Shown here: piece after piece, positions 15,717-24,700 of the stretch
Numbering within the stretch: the first letter of the stretch is position 1
Layout of the letters: every line of letters starts with the position of its first letter
The notes under the pieces: generated by a model
What the model saw: the letters and a program-made list of their open reading frames with translations, nothing else
The model's database searches: none
What the model was told of the DNA's origin: nothing
Assembly (NCBI RefSeq): GCF_039233145.1
Contig: NZ_CP136419.1
Location: forward strand, 2,516,001-2,580,000
From: Moorella humiferrea
GTDB lineage: Bacteria; Bacillota; DSM-521; Neomoorellales; Neomoorellaceae
DNA: 64,000 nucleotides
Direction of reading: 5' to 3'
Made by a program: the position numbers and the translations under genes

Positions 15717-16475
15717 TTAACGGTCGTTGGCTGCTTTCAGTTTACCTTTGAGCCGGTAGCTAGTGCCGTTAATATAGAAAATGCGGGCGTGATGCACAAG
15801 CCGGTCAATTATGGCCGCAGCCACCACTTGGTCGGAAAATATCTCCCCCCATTCGTTGAAGTTATAGTTGCTGGTCAGGATAATGCTCCCCTTCTCGTAA
15901 CGCATGGAGACCAGGCGGAAGAGGAGGTTGGCCTGTTCTTTAGTTACGGGCATGTAGCCGAGTTCGTCGATGATTAAAAGGTTCAGCCGGGAGTAACTCA
16001 GCAGCTTGTCGAGGAGGCTGCCGTCTTTGGCGCTCAAAAGTAGTTCTTCTAAAAGCTTCTGGGCCGTGATAAATGCTACCCGATATTTAGCCATGCAGGC
16101 CTTGATACCTAAGGCCACTGACAGATGCGTCTTGCCGACCCCAGGGGGACCCAGGAAGATGATATTCTCCTTTTTCTCCACAAAATCCAGGGAGCCTAAA
16201 GCGATAATTTCTTTTTCCCGGATGGATGGTTGAAAGCTAAAGTCAAATTCCTCCAGGGTTTTGATAAAGGGGAAACGTGCTTTATTGATTTTCGTCTTGA
16301 CCGTGCCTTCGTTTTTCCTTTTTAACTCCTCTTCAAAGAGGAGGGAGAGGTATTCGGTATAAGAGAGGTTGTTTTGCGAAGCCTTCTCTGTTACCTCCTG
16401 GTAATGGGCGAGCATCCCCTTTAGTTTTAAGGCCTGCATCTGATTTTCCAGATAACAGGTTAATTTGTTGCTCAT
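15717..16475 (-). CDS. istB: IstB-like ATPase, IS21-family transposition helper
   Basis: 252 residues, AAA+ helper of the IS21 transposase that selects and presents target DNA. Walker A is IIFLGPPGVGKTHLSVALG and Walker B is LLIIDELGYMP; the pattern GSIILTSNYNFNEWGEIF and IIDRLVHHARI following them is standard for IstB and resembles DnaC. The start overlaps the istA stop as ATGA, giving translational coupling. Length is normal for the family. Confidence 0.92.
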   Translation of the reverse strand: MSNKLTCYLENQMQALKLKGMLAHYQEVTEKASQNNLSYTEYLSLLFEEELKRKNEGTVKTKINKARFPFIKTLEEFDFSFQPSIREKEIIALGSLDFVEKKENIIFLGPPGVGKTHLSVALGIKACMAKYRVAFITAQKLLEELLLSAKDGSLLDKLLSYSRLNLLIIDELGYMPVTKEQANLLFRLVSMRYEKGSIILTSNYNFNEWGEIFSDQVVAAAIIDRLVHHARIFYINGTSYRLKGKLKAANDR

Positions 16476-17968
16476 GATACTGCCGCCACCTCGCTCTCCT
16501 TTAGGGCATAACAGGAGAGGTCCCGTTTGATTTTACCTGGCGGCATATTGACACTTGCGGGGTCACAAGTATAAGAAAGCGGGGCGACTGCTTTCTGCTC
16601 TAAGAGCCTTTTTACGCTGTTTTTGTGATAAGAGCCGATTTTCAAGCATTCTTTGATGGCTGCTATGATATCTTCCCGGTTGTATATGTCTTGGTAGCTT
16701 AAGATTTCTGCCAGGTGCCAGTACAGGTTGGCCCCGTTCTTATCACGCAGGCCTTCCAGATACCTTTGGCCGTCTTCGCCGAAGGCGCTGATAAACTTCT
16801 CCACCAGGGCCGAGCGCAGTTTCAGTTTCTTTTCCTGGTATTGACGGTTGATGGTTTCGTGTTCGGGGTGAAGGGGACGGGCGGTTTGTTTTTTAAGGTC
16901 AAGGTCGAACTCCCCTAAAAGCGCACCTGCCTCGTCATATACCTTCAGGCGCCGGCCGTAGATGTTTTCGACCCACACCCTCCTTAAGCAGTAGCGCATA
17001 GGTACGGGGTAGAGATTGCCGTCATGGGATATATAGCCGTCATTGCTCACCTTCCGGGGTTCTTTATGGTGTAAGAAGGCCGGTTCGACAGCAGGTATTT
17101 GGAGAAGGCATCCTTTTTCCTCGGCAAACATCTCCTCCGGCGGTCGGCCTAAGCTGCTGTGGGGCCTCTTGTTGTAGGCTTCCTGGAACTCGGAAAGCTT
17201 TACAGCGAATTCGTTCAAGTCCCCCACCTCCAGGCCCCGTAGCAGGTGTTCCTGGACATAGTAAAAGGGGCGTTCCACCTTTCCCTTGGTCCGGGCACGG
17301 TAGTTGGCGCAAGCCGAAGGCTGGATGCCATATAGCCCGCAGAATTTGAGGAACTCATCATTGTACCGGACGATACCGTCTTTTTGGTGGGTGATGACCA
17401 TTTGCTTGCCGTTGTCTATCACCAACTCCGGGGCATAACCGCCGAAGAAGTCAATGGCCTCAACCAGAACCCGGATCACGTCGGCGGTGGTGATGCTTAA
17501 AGAGAAGGTATAAAATTTCATCCGGCTAAAGGATAAGACCACCTCGTGGAGATATATTTTCAGGGGCTTCCCGTCTACCGGTAACGTCCACACCTTCCAA
17601 TCGTACTGCATCTGCTTACCCGGGCCGGTTTCCACCCGGGTGGTAGCTAATTTAGCTGCATTATCTTCTGCCTTTATGGACCTAAGATAACGGTGGACGC
17701 TGGCTAGGGAGCCTTGATAGCCCTTATCTTTCAGTTCTTTGTAAATCCTTGTGCCGATATATCCCTTGGCAAGCATAATCTTGATTTCTTCCAGAAACTT
17801 GTCCAGTTCTTTAACGTACTCCCTAGCTTTAAACTGGGGCGGGCCGGCTTCTTTCAGGTACTTCCTGACGGTATTCCTGGACACCCCAACATCCCTGGCT
17901 ATTTGCCTGATGCCGACCCCTTGAGCATGCAGTGCCTTGATGCGCTGCCATTTGTACATGCTGACCAC
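16472..17968 (-). CDS. istA: IstA transposase of IS21 family
   Basis: 498 residues. An N-terminal helix-turn-helix (IKALHAQGVGIRQIARDVGVSRNTVRKYLKE) binds the element ends. The retroviral-integrase core follows with the catalytic acids in QYDWKVWTLP (first D), LVIDNGKQMV (second D) and a downstream E in the TKGKVERPFYYVQEHLL block. A beta-barrel C-terminal region (ISHDGNLYPVPMRYCLRRVWV) completes the usual layout. Length fits a full IstA. It is the first gene of the element, reading leftward from the right end. Confidence 0.92.
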   Translation of the reverse strand: MVSMYKWQRIKALHAQGVGIRQIARDVGVSRNTVRKYLKEAGPPQFKAREYVKELDKFLEEIKIMLAKGYIGTRIYKELKDKGYQGSLASVHRYLRSIKAEDNAAKLATTRVETGPGKQMQYDWKVWTLPVDGKPLKIYLHEVVLSFSRMKFYTFSLSITTADVIRVLVEAIDFFGGYAPELVIDNGKQMVITHQKDGIVRYNDEFLKFCGLYGIQPSACANYRARTKGKVERPFYYVQEHLLRGLEVGDLNEFAVKLSEFQEAYNKRPHSSLGRPPEEMFAEEKGCLLQIPAVEPAFLHHKEPRKVSNDGYISHDGNLYPVPMRYCLRRVWVENIYGRRLKVYDEAGALLGEFDLDLKKQTARPLHPEHETINRQYQEKKLKLRSALVEKFISAFGEDGQRYLEGLRDKNGANLYWHLAEILSYQDIYNREDIIAAIKECLKIGSYHKNSVKRLLEQKAVAPLSYTCDPASVNMPPGKIKRDLSCYALKESEVAAVS

Positions 17969-18065
17969 CTCTTGTTCCTCCCCCTCTCAGGGGGGATTTT
18001 ATCACAAGATTAGGTGGGTCAGTTTTATTTGACGATCTAGGGTCAATTCTATTTTACGATCTACA

Positions 18066-18072
18066 CTACGTC
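18066..18072 (+). repeat. Target-site duplication of the IS21 element, right copy
   Basis: CTACGTC, identical to 15591-15597. The host gene resumes at 18073. Confidence 0.85.
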
Positions 18073-18923
18073 CTCCAGGATTTCAGCGAGAAAGAAGCCG
18101 ATGTCGTCTACAGGCTTAAAAAAAGGGATAAAAACGTCATCTTTTACGTCCTGCTGGAGCTGCAGTCAACGGTAGACTACCTGATACCCTTCCGTCTATT
18201 GCTTTACATGGTAGAGATCTGGCGGGAAATCTACAACAACACCCCGCAGGGTGAGCGGGAGAGCAAGACTTTCCGCCTGCCGCCCATCATCCCGGCCGTG
18301 CTTTACAACGGAGCCGGCTCCTGGACGGCGGCGCTCTCCTTCAAAGAAATGCTGGACAGTTACCAGGATTTCAGCGGGCATCTCCTGGACTTCCGCTATC
18401 TTCTCTTTGACGTCAACCGTTACAGCGAAGAAGAACTTATCAGGGCGGCAAACCTGATCGCCGGTGTCTTTCTCCTGGACCAGAAGATGCGCCCGGAAGA
18501 GCTGGTGGGACGGCTGCAGAAGCTGGCGGGTGTTTTAAGGCGGCTAACACCTGATGAATTCCGCCATTTCATTACCTGGCTGAAGAACGTCGTCAAGCCG
18601 AGAATGCCCGGAGATTTCAGCGCCAAAATCGACGGCATCCTGAACGAGAGCAATCCCTGGGAGGTGGAACGGATGATTTACAACCTGGAATTAACCCTGG
18701 CAGAGATGCAGCAGCAGGCTTTATTGAAAGGCAAAATGGAAGGCAAGATTGAGGGTAAGTTGGAGGGCAAGTTGGAAGGCAAGTTGGAAGGCAAGCTGGA
18801 AGCTCAACAGGAAATAGCCAGAAACTTGCTGCTGCTCAACATAGACATTGACACCATTATCAAGGCTACCGGACTTGGCCCGGAAGAGATAAATGCCCTG
18901 AGAAGGCAATTGGAAAATTGAGG

Positions 18924-19072
18924 ATGGCGCAGGTCAAAGCCGTCGACCCGGTGGAAAAGAAAAAGCTCACCGGAGAGATGAAGGCCCTGGATCAGCAACT
19001 GGCCGCGTGGGATGAAGCGGGTCAGAGACAGGTATTGGCTTTAGTCACTATGAGGGACCGCGAGGTCCCTTG
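18924..19072 (+). pseudogene. Decayed copy of the anti-sigma gene tail and its hairpin
   Basis: The frame MAQVKAVDPVEKKKLTGEMK then ALDQQLAAWDEAGQRQV matches the last about 40 residues of the anti-sigma protein at 19981-21063 (VAQVNAATDSVEKEKLTREA then KALEEQLSAWDQETKQ). The similarity goes on past the coding end into a GGGACCGCGAGGTCCC hairpin (about 19052-19067), the counterpart of the hairpin at 21065-21080. Everything upstream of this tail is missing; the Rpn-like gene ends just before it. It is a leftover of a duplicated sigma/anti-sigma region, not a gene. Confidence 0.7.
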
Positions 19073-19127
19073 TTTTTATGGCTGCATAGAACAAAATTAA
19101 ATATAACTTTATGGCTCAATAGTTCAT

Positions 19128-19167
19128 AAAACGGAGTGAAAGCGGAGAGGGTACGGTGTGGGTCCGG
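19128..19167 (+). repeat. Imperfect 40-bp direct repeat, copy 2
   Basis: Second copy of the repeat at 15273-15312, beginning AAAACGGAGTGAAAGCG and ending GGTCCGG. Together the copies flank the Rpn-like gene and the anti-sigma fragment. Confidence 0.5.
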
Positions 19168-19375
19168 ATCAGCAATTAAATTATATTTAACAGGGTAATA
19201 AATACAAAGTATATTAGGAGAAATTTGACGGCATGGCGAAAAGCTAAATACATTGTTTGCCAGATTGCAGGAGGCCCGCGGCTATAATATACTAGAAATG
19301 CAAAATGGGAACTTTTTGTCCTTCAATGTTGTCTAATAAGTGTCCGGGGAATCTGGGCCTCCAGGGGTGTTTTTC

Positions 19376-19969
19376 TTGAACCTTGGGAGCAAAAAAGCGC
19401 CTGGCAAAAAGAATGGCGCCGTTTCCTTCGAAGAACTGGTCCTGACCTATCAGGATAGGGTATATAATTTGAGCTACCAACTGACGGGCAATCACACCGA
19501 TGCCCAGGACCTGGCCCAGGAGGTTTTTGTCCGGGCCTACATGGGGCTGGATAAGTTCCGGTACGAGGCCGACCCGGGCACCTGGCTGCACCGCATCACC
19601 GTAAATTTATTTTTAAACCTGCGCCGGAAAACGGCCCGCCACCCGGCGGTTTCCCTGGACGCCCCCCTGGATACGGGCGAGGGCGAGGTGACCCGCGAGG
19701 TGGCCGCCACGGGGGGCGATCCCCAGGAAGCGGTAGAGGAGCTGGAGTTAAAAGACTACGTCCGCAGGGCCTTAAGGCAACTGCCGGCGGAATACCAGGC
19801 GGTGCTGGTGCTGCGGGAACTCCAGGGTTACAGCTATGAAGAAATCGCGACTATTTTGGGCTGTCCCCCCGGGACGGTGAAGTCGCGCCTCAACCGGGCG
19901 CGGCAGGCCATGAAAGAGAAAGTAATGCAGATGGCTGAGGAGAAGCCGCCTGAGCACAGGCGGCCTTGA
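19376..19969 (+). CDS. ECF-type RNA polymerase sigma factor (SigW/RpoE-like)
   Basis: About 197 residues. Region 2 is FEELVLTYQDRVYNLSYQLTGNHTDAQDLAQEVFVRAYMGLDKF, with the DAQDLAQE core-binding motif, then TWLHRITVNLFLNLRR. Region 4 is LRQLPAEYQAVLVLRELQGYSYEEIATILGCPPGTVKSRLNRAR, a standard DNA-binding helix-turn-helix for the -35 element. I chose TTG at 19376 because AGGGGTG ends six bases before it; the in-frame GTG at 19340 has no ribosome site. A TATAAT at 19283-19288 may belong to its promoter. Twelve bases downstream is its presumed anti-sigma factor. Confidence 0.88.
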   Translation: MNLGSKKAPGKKNGAVSFEELVLTYQDRVYNLSYQLTGNHTDAQDLAQEVFVRAYMGLDKFRYEADPGTWLHRITVNLFLNLRRKTARHPAVSLDAPLDTGEGEVTREVAATGGDPQEAVEELELKDYVRRALRQLPAEYQAVLVLRELQGYSYEEIATILGCPPGTVKSRLNRARQAMKEKVMQMAEEKPPEHRRP

Positions 19970-19980
19970 GGTGAGGGGTT

Positions 19981-21063
19981 ATGTTCTGCAATGAAGCGCG
20001 GGAGCTCTTTTCGCCCTGGCTGGACGGGGAGCTCGCCGCGGGGGAAAGGGAAGCATTACAGCGGCATTTGGCGGAATGCCCGGCCTGCCGCGCGGAGTGG
20101 GAGCGGTGGCAGGAGATCTCCCGCGCCTTACGGGAGATGAAGGCGCCGGTGGCGGCGCCGTCGGGCTTTGCTGCGGCGGTTAATGCCAGGCTGGCGGCGC
20201 GGACAAAGGGGAGGACCTGGCAGGGCGCGCGGCGCCTGGCGGCCGCCGCCGCGGCCGTGGTCCTGCTGGCGGCCGGCTCCCTAAGCTATGCCGCGCGGGG
20301 GTTGTGGCAGCACTTGCCTGTAACCGTAGCCAGCATACAACAAGATGACGGCGGCAAAACAGCCGCCGTCGACCTCCCGCCGGGTACGGGAGCCGATACA
20401 TTCGTGCCGGCGACGCCAGGCGGGGTCACCGGCCCGGCGGTAAAACAGGACGGGACCAAGCCGGACGAGGGGGCAACTCCTGAAAAGGGGACGGCGCCCG
20501 CTGATGCTGTCGGCAATAAAGGCGGGGCCGAACCCCCCGCCGGGGCCGGCACCCCGACGGGCGGCGGCAGCGGCGACCGGCCCACCCGGGTGGCCGGCGC
20601 CGAGCCCTACGTAGCGCGCACCTTTTTGAGCGACCGGCGCCAGGCGACCAGCACCATGCTGAAAATCGCCGTCGAGGATATGGCCGGGGCCAAGAGGAAG
20701 GCCCTGGGCCTGGCGGCCGCCAGCGGCGCAGCGGTCCAGACGATAGCCGACCAGGACGACGGCCGGGATAAGCGGGCCATCTATCTCCTTAAGGTCGCGG
20801 AAGGTAGGGCCGCGTCCCTCCTGTCCGCCCTGGGCCAGGTGGGCCAGGTGACCGCCCAAAATACCAACGTCCAGGACCTCTCCCGGCAGTTCAGCGCCGC
20901 CCTGGAGCAGTATCAGGCCAAGGTGGCCCAGGTGAACGCCGCCACCGATTCGGTGGAAAAGGAAAAGCTCACCCGGGAAGCGAAGGCCCTTGAAGAGCAG
21001 CTAAGCGCCTGGGACCAGGAAACAAAGCAGCACACGATCATATTATGGCTGGAGACGAATTAG
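19981..21063 (+). CDS. Membrane anti-sigma factor with zinc-finger and DUF4349-like domain
   Basis: 360 residues. The N-terminus is a zf-HC2/ZAS anti-sigma domain, CNEARELFSPWLDGE then HLAECPACRAEWERW, with the His-x3-Cys-x2-Cys zinc site. One membrane segment follows (LAAAAAAVVLLAAGSLSYAA), then a Pro/Gly/Thr-rich linker, and an outer domain of the DUF4349 kind (FLSDRRQATSTMLKIAVEDMAGAKRKALGLA) with a long C-terminal helix. The layout is that of a sensor which holds the ECF sigma factor at the membrane until an envelope signal arrives. A degraded copy of its last 40 codons lies upstream at 18924. It is cotranscribed with the sigma gene (12-base gap). Confidence 0.85.
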   Translation: MFCNEARELFSPWLDGELAAGEREALQRHLAECPACRAEWERWQEISRALREMKAPVAAPSGFAAAVNARLAARTKGRTWQGARRLAAAAAAVVLLAAGSLSYAARGLWQHLPVTVASIQQDDGGKTAAVDLPPGTGADTFVPATPGGVTGPAVKQDGTKPDEGATPEKGTAPADAVGNKGGAEPPAGAGTPTGGGSGDRPTRVAGAEPYVARTFLSDRRQATSTMLKIAVEDMAGAKRKALGLAAASGAAVQTIADQDDGRDKRAIYLLKVAEGRAASLLSALGQVGQVTAQNTNVQDLSRQFSAALEQYQAKVAQVNAATDSVEKEKLTREAKALEEQLSAWDQETKQHTIILWLETN

Positions 21064-21064
21064 A

Positions 21065-21080
21065 GGACCCGCGAGGGTCC
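21065..21080 (+). terminator. Short hairpin after the sigma/anti-sigma operon
   Basis: GGACCC-gcga-GGGTCC directly follows the stop codon, then CTTAAATTAT. The stem is short and the T-run poor, so termination may be partial. Confidence 0.45.
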
Positions 21081-21102
21081 CTTAAATTATATACGCCATC
21101 CA

Positions 21103-21477
21103 TTATCTCTTCTCAGGCTTATACCCAATTCCACGAGCTAACTGGTAATTGATGAATTGATTAAGGCTGGTATTTTCCTCTCTAGCCCTCTCAACCAGCG
21201 CCCGGTGTAAAGACCTAGTAGTCCGGATTAATATACGGCCGCTATATTCCTCATCGGATGCTGGCTCTGGAATTGGATCACCATGTTCCAGGGCATCGAT
21301 CAACCAGCAACGTTTTGCATCTTCAATCATTGCCAGGGCTTCTTCTTTTGTCTCCCCCTGGGAAAGGCACCCTGGCAGCTCAGGTATTTCGACCGCATAA
21401 CCACCTTCAGGCGAAGGGTAAAGAACTATTCTATAGGGCAATTGCAAGTAATATTGAAGATCTTTATTCATCTTCAT
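21103..21477 (-). CDS. hicB: HicB family antitoxin
   Basis: 124 residues. The N-terminal half has the partially degraded RNase-H fold of HicB: YRIVLYPSPEGGYAVEIPELPGCLSQGETKEEALAMIEDAK. The C-terminus is a ribbon-helix-helix DNA-binding segment ([32 protein letters not shown]), so the protein both blocks HicA and should repress its own promoter. It overlaps the hicA gene by 14 bases, with toxin first, the usual order. Confidence 0.9.
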   Translation of the reverse strand: MKMNKDLQYYLQLPYRIVLYPSPEGGYAVEIPELPGCLSQGETKEEALAMIEDAKRCWLIDALEHGDPIPEPASDEEYSGRILIRTTRSLHRALVERAREENTSLNQFINYQLARGIGYKPEKR

Positions 21478-21709
21478 CAGCCCCCTCTAAAAGCTTAATA
21501 GCCCTAATTACATAGCTCTGTAATACGTATGGCTGCCGATAAGGTATTACTAACTTATATTTTCCCTTTCTGTATATGTAATGGCTTGATCCTCCACCTG
21601 GCTGAGATCGTATAAAACCAGCTTTTTGCAAAAGCTTATCTATCTCGTCAAAGCGGACCGTTTTGGGGTTTCTTTTAATCTTTTCTAGCAATTTTTCAAG
21701 CTTACCCAT
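21464..21709 (-). CDS. hicA: HicA family mRNA interferase toxin
   Basis: 81 residues with a double-stranded-RNA-binding-like fold. The GGGSSHYIYRKGKYKLVIPYR block carries the active-site histidine of HicA. The N-terminus (KTVRFDEIDKLLQKAGFIRSQPGG) also fits, though it is about 20 residues longer than the shortest HicA proteins. It cleaves mRNA when not bound by HicB. Transcribed first, behind the promoter at 21738-21766 and a GGAGGGATAATGC leader. Confidence 0.9.
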   Translation of the reverse strand: MGKLEKLLEKIKRNPKTVRFDEIDKLLQKAGFIRSQPGGGSSHYIYRKGKYKLVIPYRQPYVLQSYVIRAIKLLEGADEDE

Positions 21710-21737
21710 GAAGCATTATCCCTCCGGTCCTTAAATT

Positions 21738-21766
21738 ATGATAGCATATAAGATAGCATGCTGCAA
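21738..21766 (-). promoter_or_regulatory. hicAB promoter with direct-repeat operator candidate
   Basis: On the minus strand TTGCAG (21766-21761) and TATCAT (21743-21738) are 17 bases apart. Within it the octamer ATGCTATC occurs twice with a 12-base period, overlapping the -10 box; this direct repeat could be bound by the ribbon-helix-helix domain of HicB. Confidence 0.55.
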
Positions 21767-21773
21767 TAAATAT

Positions 21774-24700
21774 TTATTTCACCCGCGCCAGCACAGCCGC
21801 TGCCTGGGCGCGGGTGAGGGGGGAGAGGGGGGCGAAGACGTCCGGCGCCACGCCGCGCATGAGGCCGTATGTCCAGGCGCTGGCCACGGCCTCCCGGCCC
21901 CACGTCGGGATTTCGTTCCAGTCGCGGAAGATATCGGCTACCGCTGGAGTAGAAGAGACGGGCGTACCAAATGTACCCAGTGGAGAAGATCCCGCCTTCC
22001 CGGCCGGGGATGCCGCCGGGAGCGGCGCGCTCGCTCCGGAGGGAGGGGTGGCCGCGTCTGCGGCGCTGCCGTTCCCGGTGCCTTTACTTACTATCTCCAG
22101 GTAACGGGTGAAAAAGGCCGCCGCCTCCACGCGGCTGACGGGCCGCTCCGGACGAAAGGTGCCGTCCTCGTAGCCGGCGACAAGGCCTTTGGCCCCCGCC
22201 GCGGCCACAGCGCCCCGCGCCCAGGACGGGATGGCCGCCGCATCGCTGAAGGTCGGGGCTTCTCCGCCGCCGGACGCCCAGCCCGCCAGCCGGGCCAGCA
22301 TGGCCACCAGCTCCACTCGCCTTACCGGAATGTCCGGCCGGAAGCTGCCGTCCTCGTAGCCCGCCAGGATACCCCGGGCGGTCATTTTTTTGATGTCCGC
22401 TTCCGCCCAGTGGCCAACGGTATCCCAGAAGCCCTCTCCCGCCGCGCTTTGCAGGTCGATTTTCCGTCCCGTCACGCCGCCCGTCGCCCGGTCCAGGGCG
22501 ACCAGGAGAATGCCCTTTTCCCCGGACGGCAGGGGCCGCTGGAAATTCCCCCTAGCGTCCGGGAGGATGATCTCCTGCCCGCCATCGTCATAGTTCAAGT
22601 ACAGGCGGTCGGCGGTGGTGGTCCCTTTCAGGATGATGCCCCCTACTCCTGGCAGGACTGAAACGGCCAGCTGCGGCGGCGCGGCGCCGGGGAGGCTCGT
22701 CGCCGCCACCTGCGCCAGGACGGACCCCTCCAGCCCGTCCAGCAGGGTAAGGTTTACGGGTACCCAGGCCGGCAGGCCGGCGGCGTCCACCCGATAGCCG
22801 TTTATGGTGACCAGGGTGCGCTCGCTTAAAGTGTAGCTGCTGCCGTCGGCGGTGCGCAGGAGGCCCTGCCGCCCGTCGACGCTCGCCAGGACTTTTTCGG
22901 TTTCGGTAACCTGGCTAGCTATATCCACCCGCCAGGCTTTTTCCTGGCCGGGCACCGCCGTCAGGCGCACCCAGTCCCCCGTACTTAAGGTTACGGCGTC
23001 AACCGGCAGGCCCCAGCGGAAGACCTGGGTGCCGTCGTCCAGCTCGAAGAGGCGGAACTGATTGGCGTAATCCATGAGGTAGAGGCGCCGCCGGTCCGGG
23101 CTCACATAAAGGACGCGGCCGTAGGTGACGGTGCTGTAGGCCGTCAGGGCTATAGTCTCCCGGCTGCCGGGCATCAGGTTCAGGACCGCCCAGTCGCCGG
23201 GGCGGACAGCGGCCATCTGCGCCGGCTCGCCGTCGCGCTTTATGGGCGCGCCGGGGAAGAGGGTATAGGTGGCACCGGTGGCCAGGGTAAGGCTATTGCC
23301 GTCTACCCTGGTCACCTGTCCCAGAGCCAGCTCCCTTTTCACGGCGATGTATTCCACCAGGCCCGTTGTCGGGTCGAGAACCAAGCGCACGGCCATACCC
23401 GGCACCAGGGACCCTGGTTCGGCCCGCCCGGCGGCGCCGTAAGGCAGGTCGGCCCTGCCGGCGTCGACCAGTTTGTCGGCAAAGGTAACGGCGACATCGG
23501 GACTGAAGGTATAGGGGGCATCGCGTCCCAGGAGCCAGAGTTCTCGCTTTTCCAGGTCAATGCGGGCGAGAATGCCTTCCTTTTCCTGGTAGCCGACCAG
23601 AACCCGCCAGAGGGTCTGGGTAGCCGGATTGAGGGTGGCGGCCAGGGAAAAGCCAGGCGGCAGGTCCGCGGCTCCGCCGGAACGGTTGTTGACGGAAAGA
23701 CTCCCGGCGGGATTGAAGTAGTAGCCGCCGGTGCGGGCCTGGCTATTAATTTTCAGGAACAGGTTACCCTGGCCGGTCTCCAGGGCCTGGACGCCGGCGG
23801 CCTGCCAGCTCCGGCCTGCTATATACAGGGTTTGCGGCCCCAGGTAGACGTCGGAGCCCGGCAGGATGTGGGCGGCGTCGGCCGGCACCGCTACGCCGTC
23901 GACGCAGTTTTTGATGCCCCCGGGCGGTGCGGTAATGGTGCGACCGTCGCTTAAAGTTACGCTGCTGCCGGCAGCAACGGCGACAACCCCCCGCTCCAGG
24001 GGCTGGCCGAAGGCCAGGGCAAAATCCTGGACCGGTTGTCCGGTGCCGGGCAGGGCGCTTTTGTTGACGGTTACGGCCTGTACTTTAACGATGTAAGTGC
24101 CAGGGGGCGGGTCTTTTATGTAAACTTTCTCCAGATTGTTGCGGCGATCGGCTTTGCCGGCACCGGTGTAATCATTACCGAAAAACTGCCGGCCGTCGGG
24201 CGCAATTACCACCATGTCCAAATCGTTGACCAGGGCGGCCTCGCCGGGTGTTCCGGCCGGATCGGTCCAGGCCAGGGTGGCCCGGAAGGGCGCCGCCGTA
24301 TCAGTCACCGTCACCTGGAAGGTCATCTCCTGCCCCGTTGCCAGGCCGTCGCCGTAGTCGACGAGATGCATGGTCTTTTCTTCCAGGGCCAGGACCGTCC
24401 CGGCCAGATCCAGGATGCCGGGAAAGGCGTCCGTCGGTCCCTCCGGCGGCGTCCAGGCGCAGCCTACCAGGGCGGCCTTCATCAGGGCGGCCGAGGGGTC
24501 CGCGAAACCTATGCTTTTCAAATACTGGCGCAAAACCGCCGCCGCTCCACCGGCCACGGCCGCGGCCTGGCTGGTGCCGTCCTGGACCGTATAGCTTTCG
24601 TTGGCCGGGAAGTTCCCTTCCACCTGGCGGGAGCGGGGGGCGACGATGCCCGTGCCTGGTGCCAGGATGTCGGGTTTAAGGCGCCCGTCGCCGGTGGGAC

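Larger units (their letters stand above)
15598..18065. mobile_element. IS21-family insertion sequence, 2468 bp, apparently intact
   Basis: The element is bounded by TG at 15598 and CA at 18065. Its ends are inverted repeats: TGTTGATTGTCAATAGAATT with GACCC (15598-15622) against TGTAGATCGTAAAATAGAAT with TGACCC on the other strand (18065-18040). Inside each end a second copy of an AAATAAAA-TTGACCCAC-type motif appears (left about 15632-15651, right about 18006-18028), the multiple terminal repeats expected for IS21. It carries istA and istB on the minus strand and is flanked by a perfect 7-bp duplication. Both genes are open and no decay is seen, so it may still be mobile. Confidence 0.9.
15424..18921 (+). 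pseudogene. Rpn-family nuclease/transposase-like gene split by an IS21-family element
   Basis: The gene is in two parts, 15424-15597 (58 codons) and 18073-18921 (283 codons with stop). Removing the insertion and one copy of the duplicated target joins them in frame, giving a 340-residue protein whose junction reads LVNKSYVLQDFSEKEADVVYRLK, the conserved catalytic-region motif of the family. The rest shows FYVLLELQSTVDY (D/E-x-Q type), PPIIPAVLYNG, a helical middle and a C-terminal run of G-K-L/M/I-E-G repeats (about 18728-18800) that is a known habit of these proteins. The 5' fragment stops inside the IS end. The gene was therefore intact until the insertion, which suggests a recent event. 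Confidence 0.9.

Noticed and set aside
18728-18803. Short tandem DNA repeat as a CRISPR or minisatellite
   Set aside because: The units encode G-K-x-E-G repeats in frame within the Rpn-like gene, a usual feature of this family; there are no spacers. No CRISPR array was seen anywhere in the window.
18918-19100. 60-codon frame after the Rpn gene as a separate gene
   Set aside because: Its first part is a decayed copy of the anti-sigma tail, and the rest reads through the hairpin that would follow the real stop.
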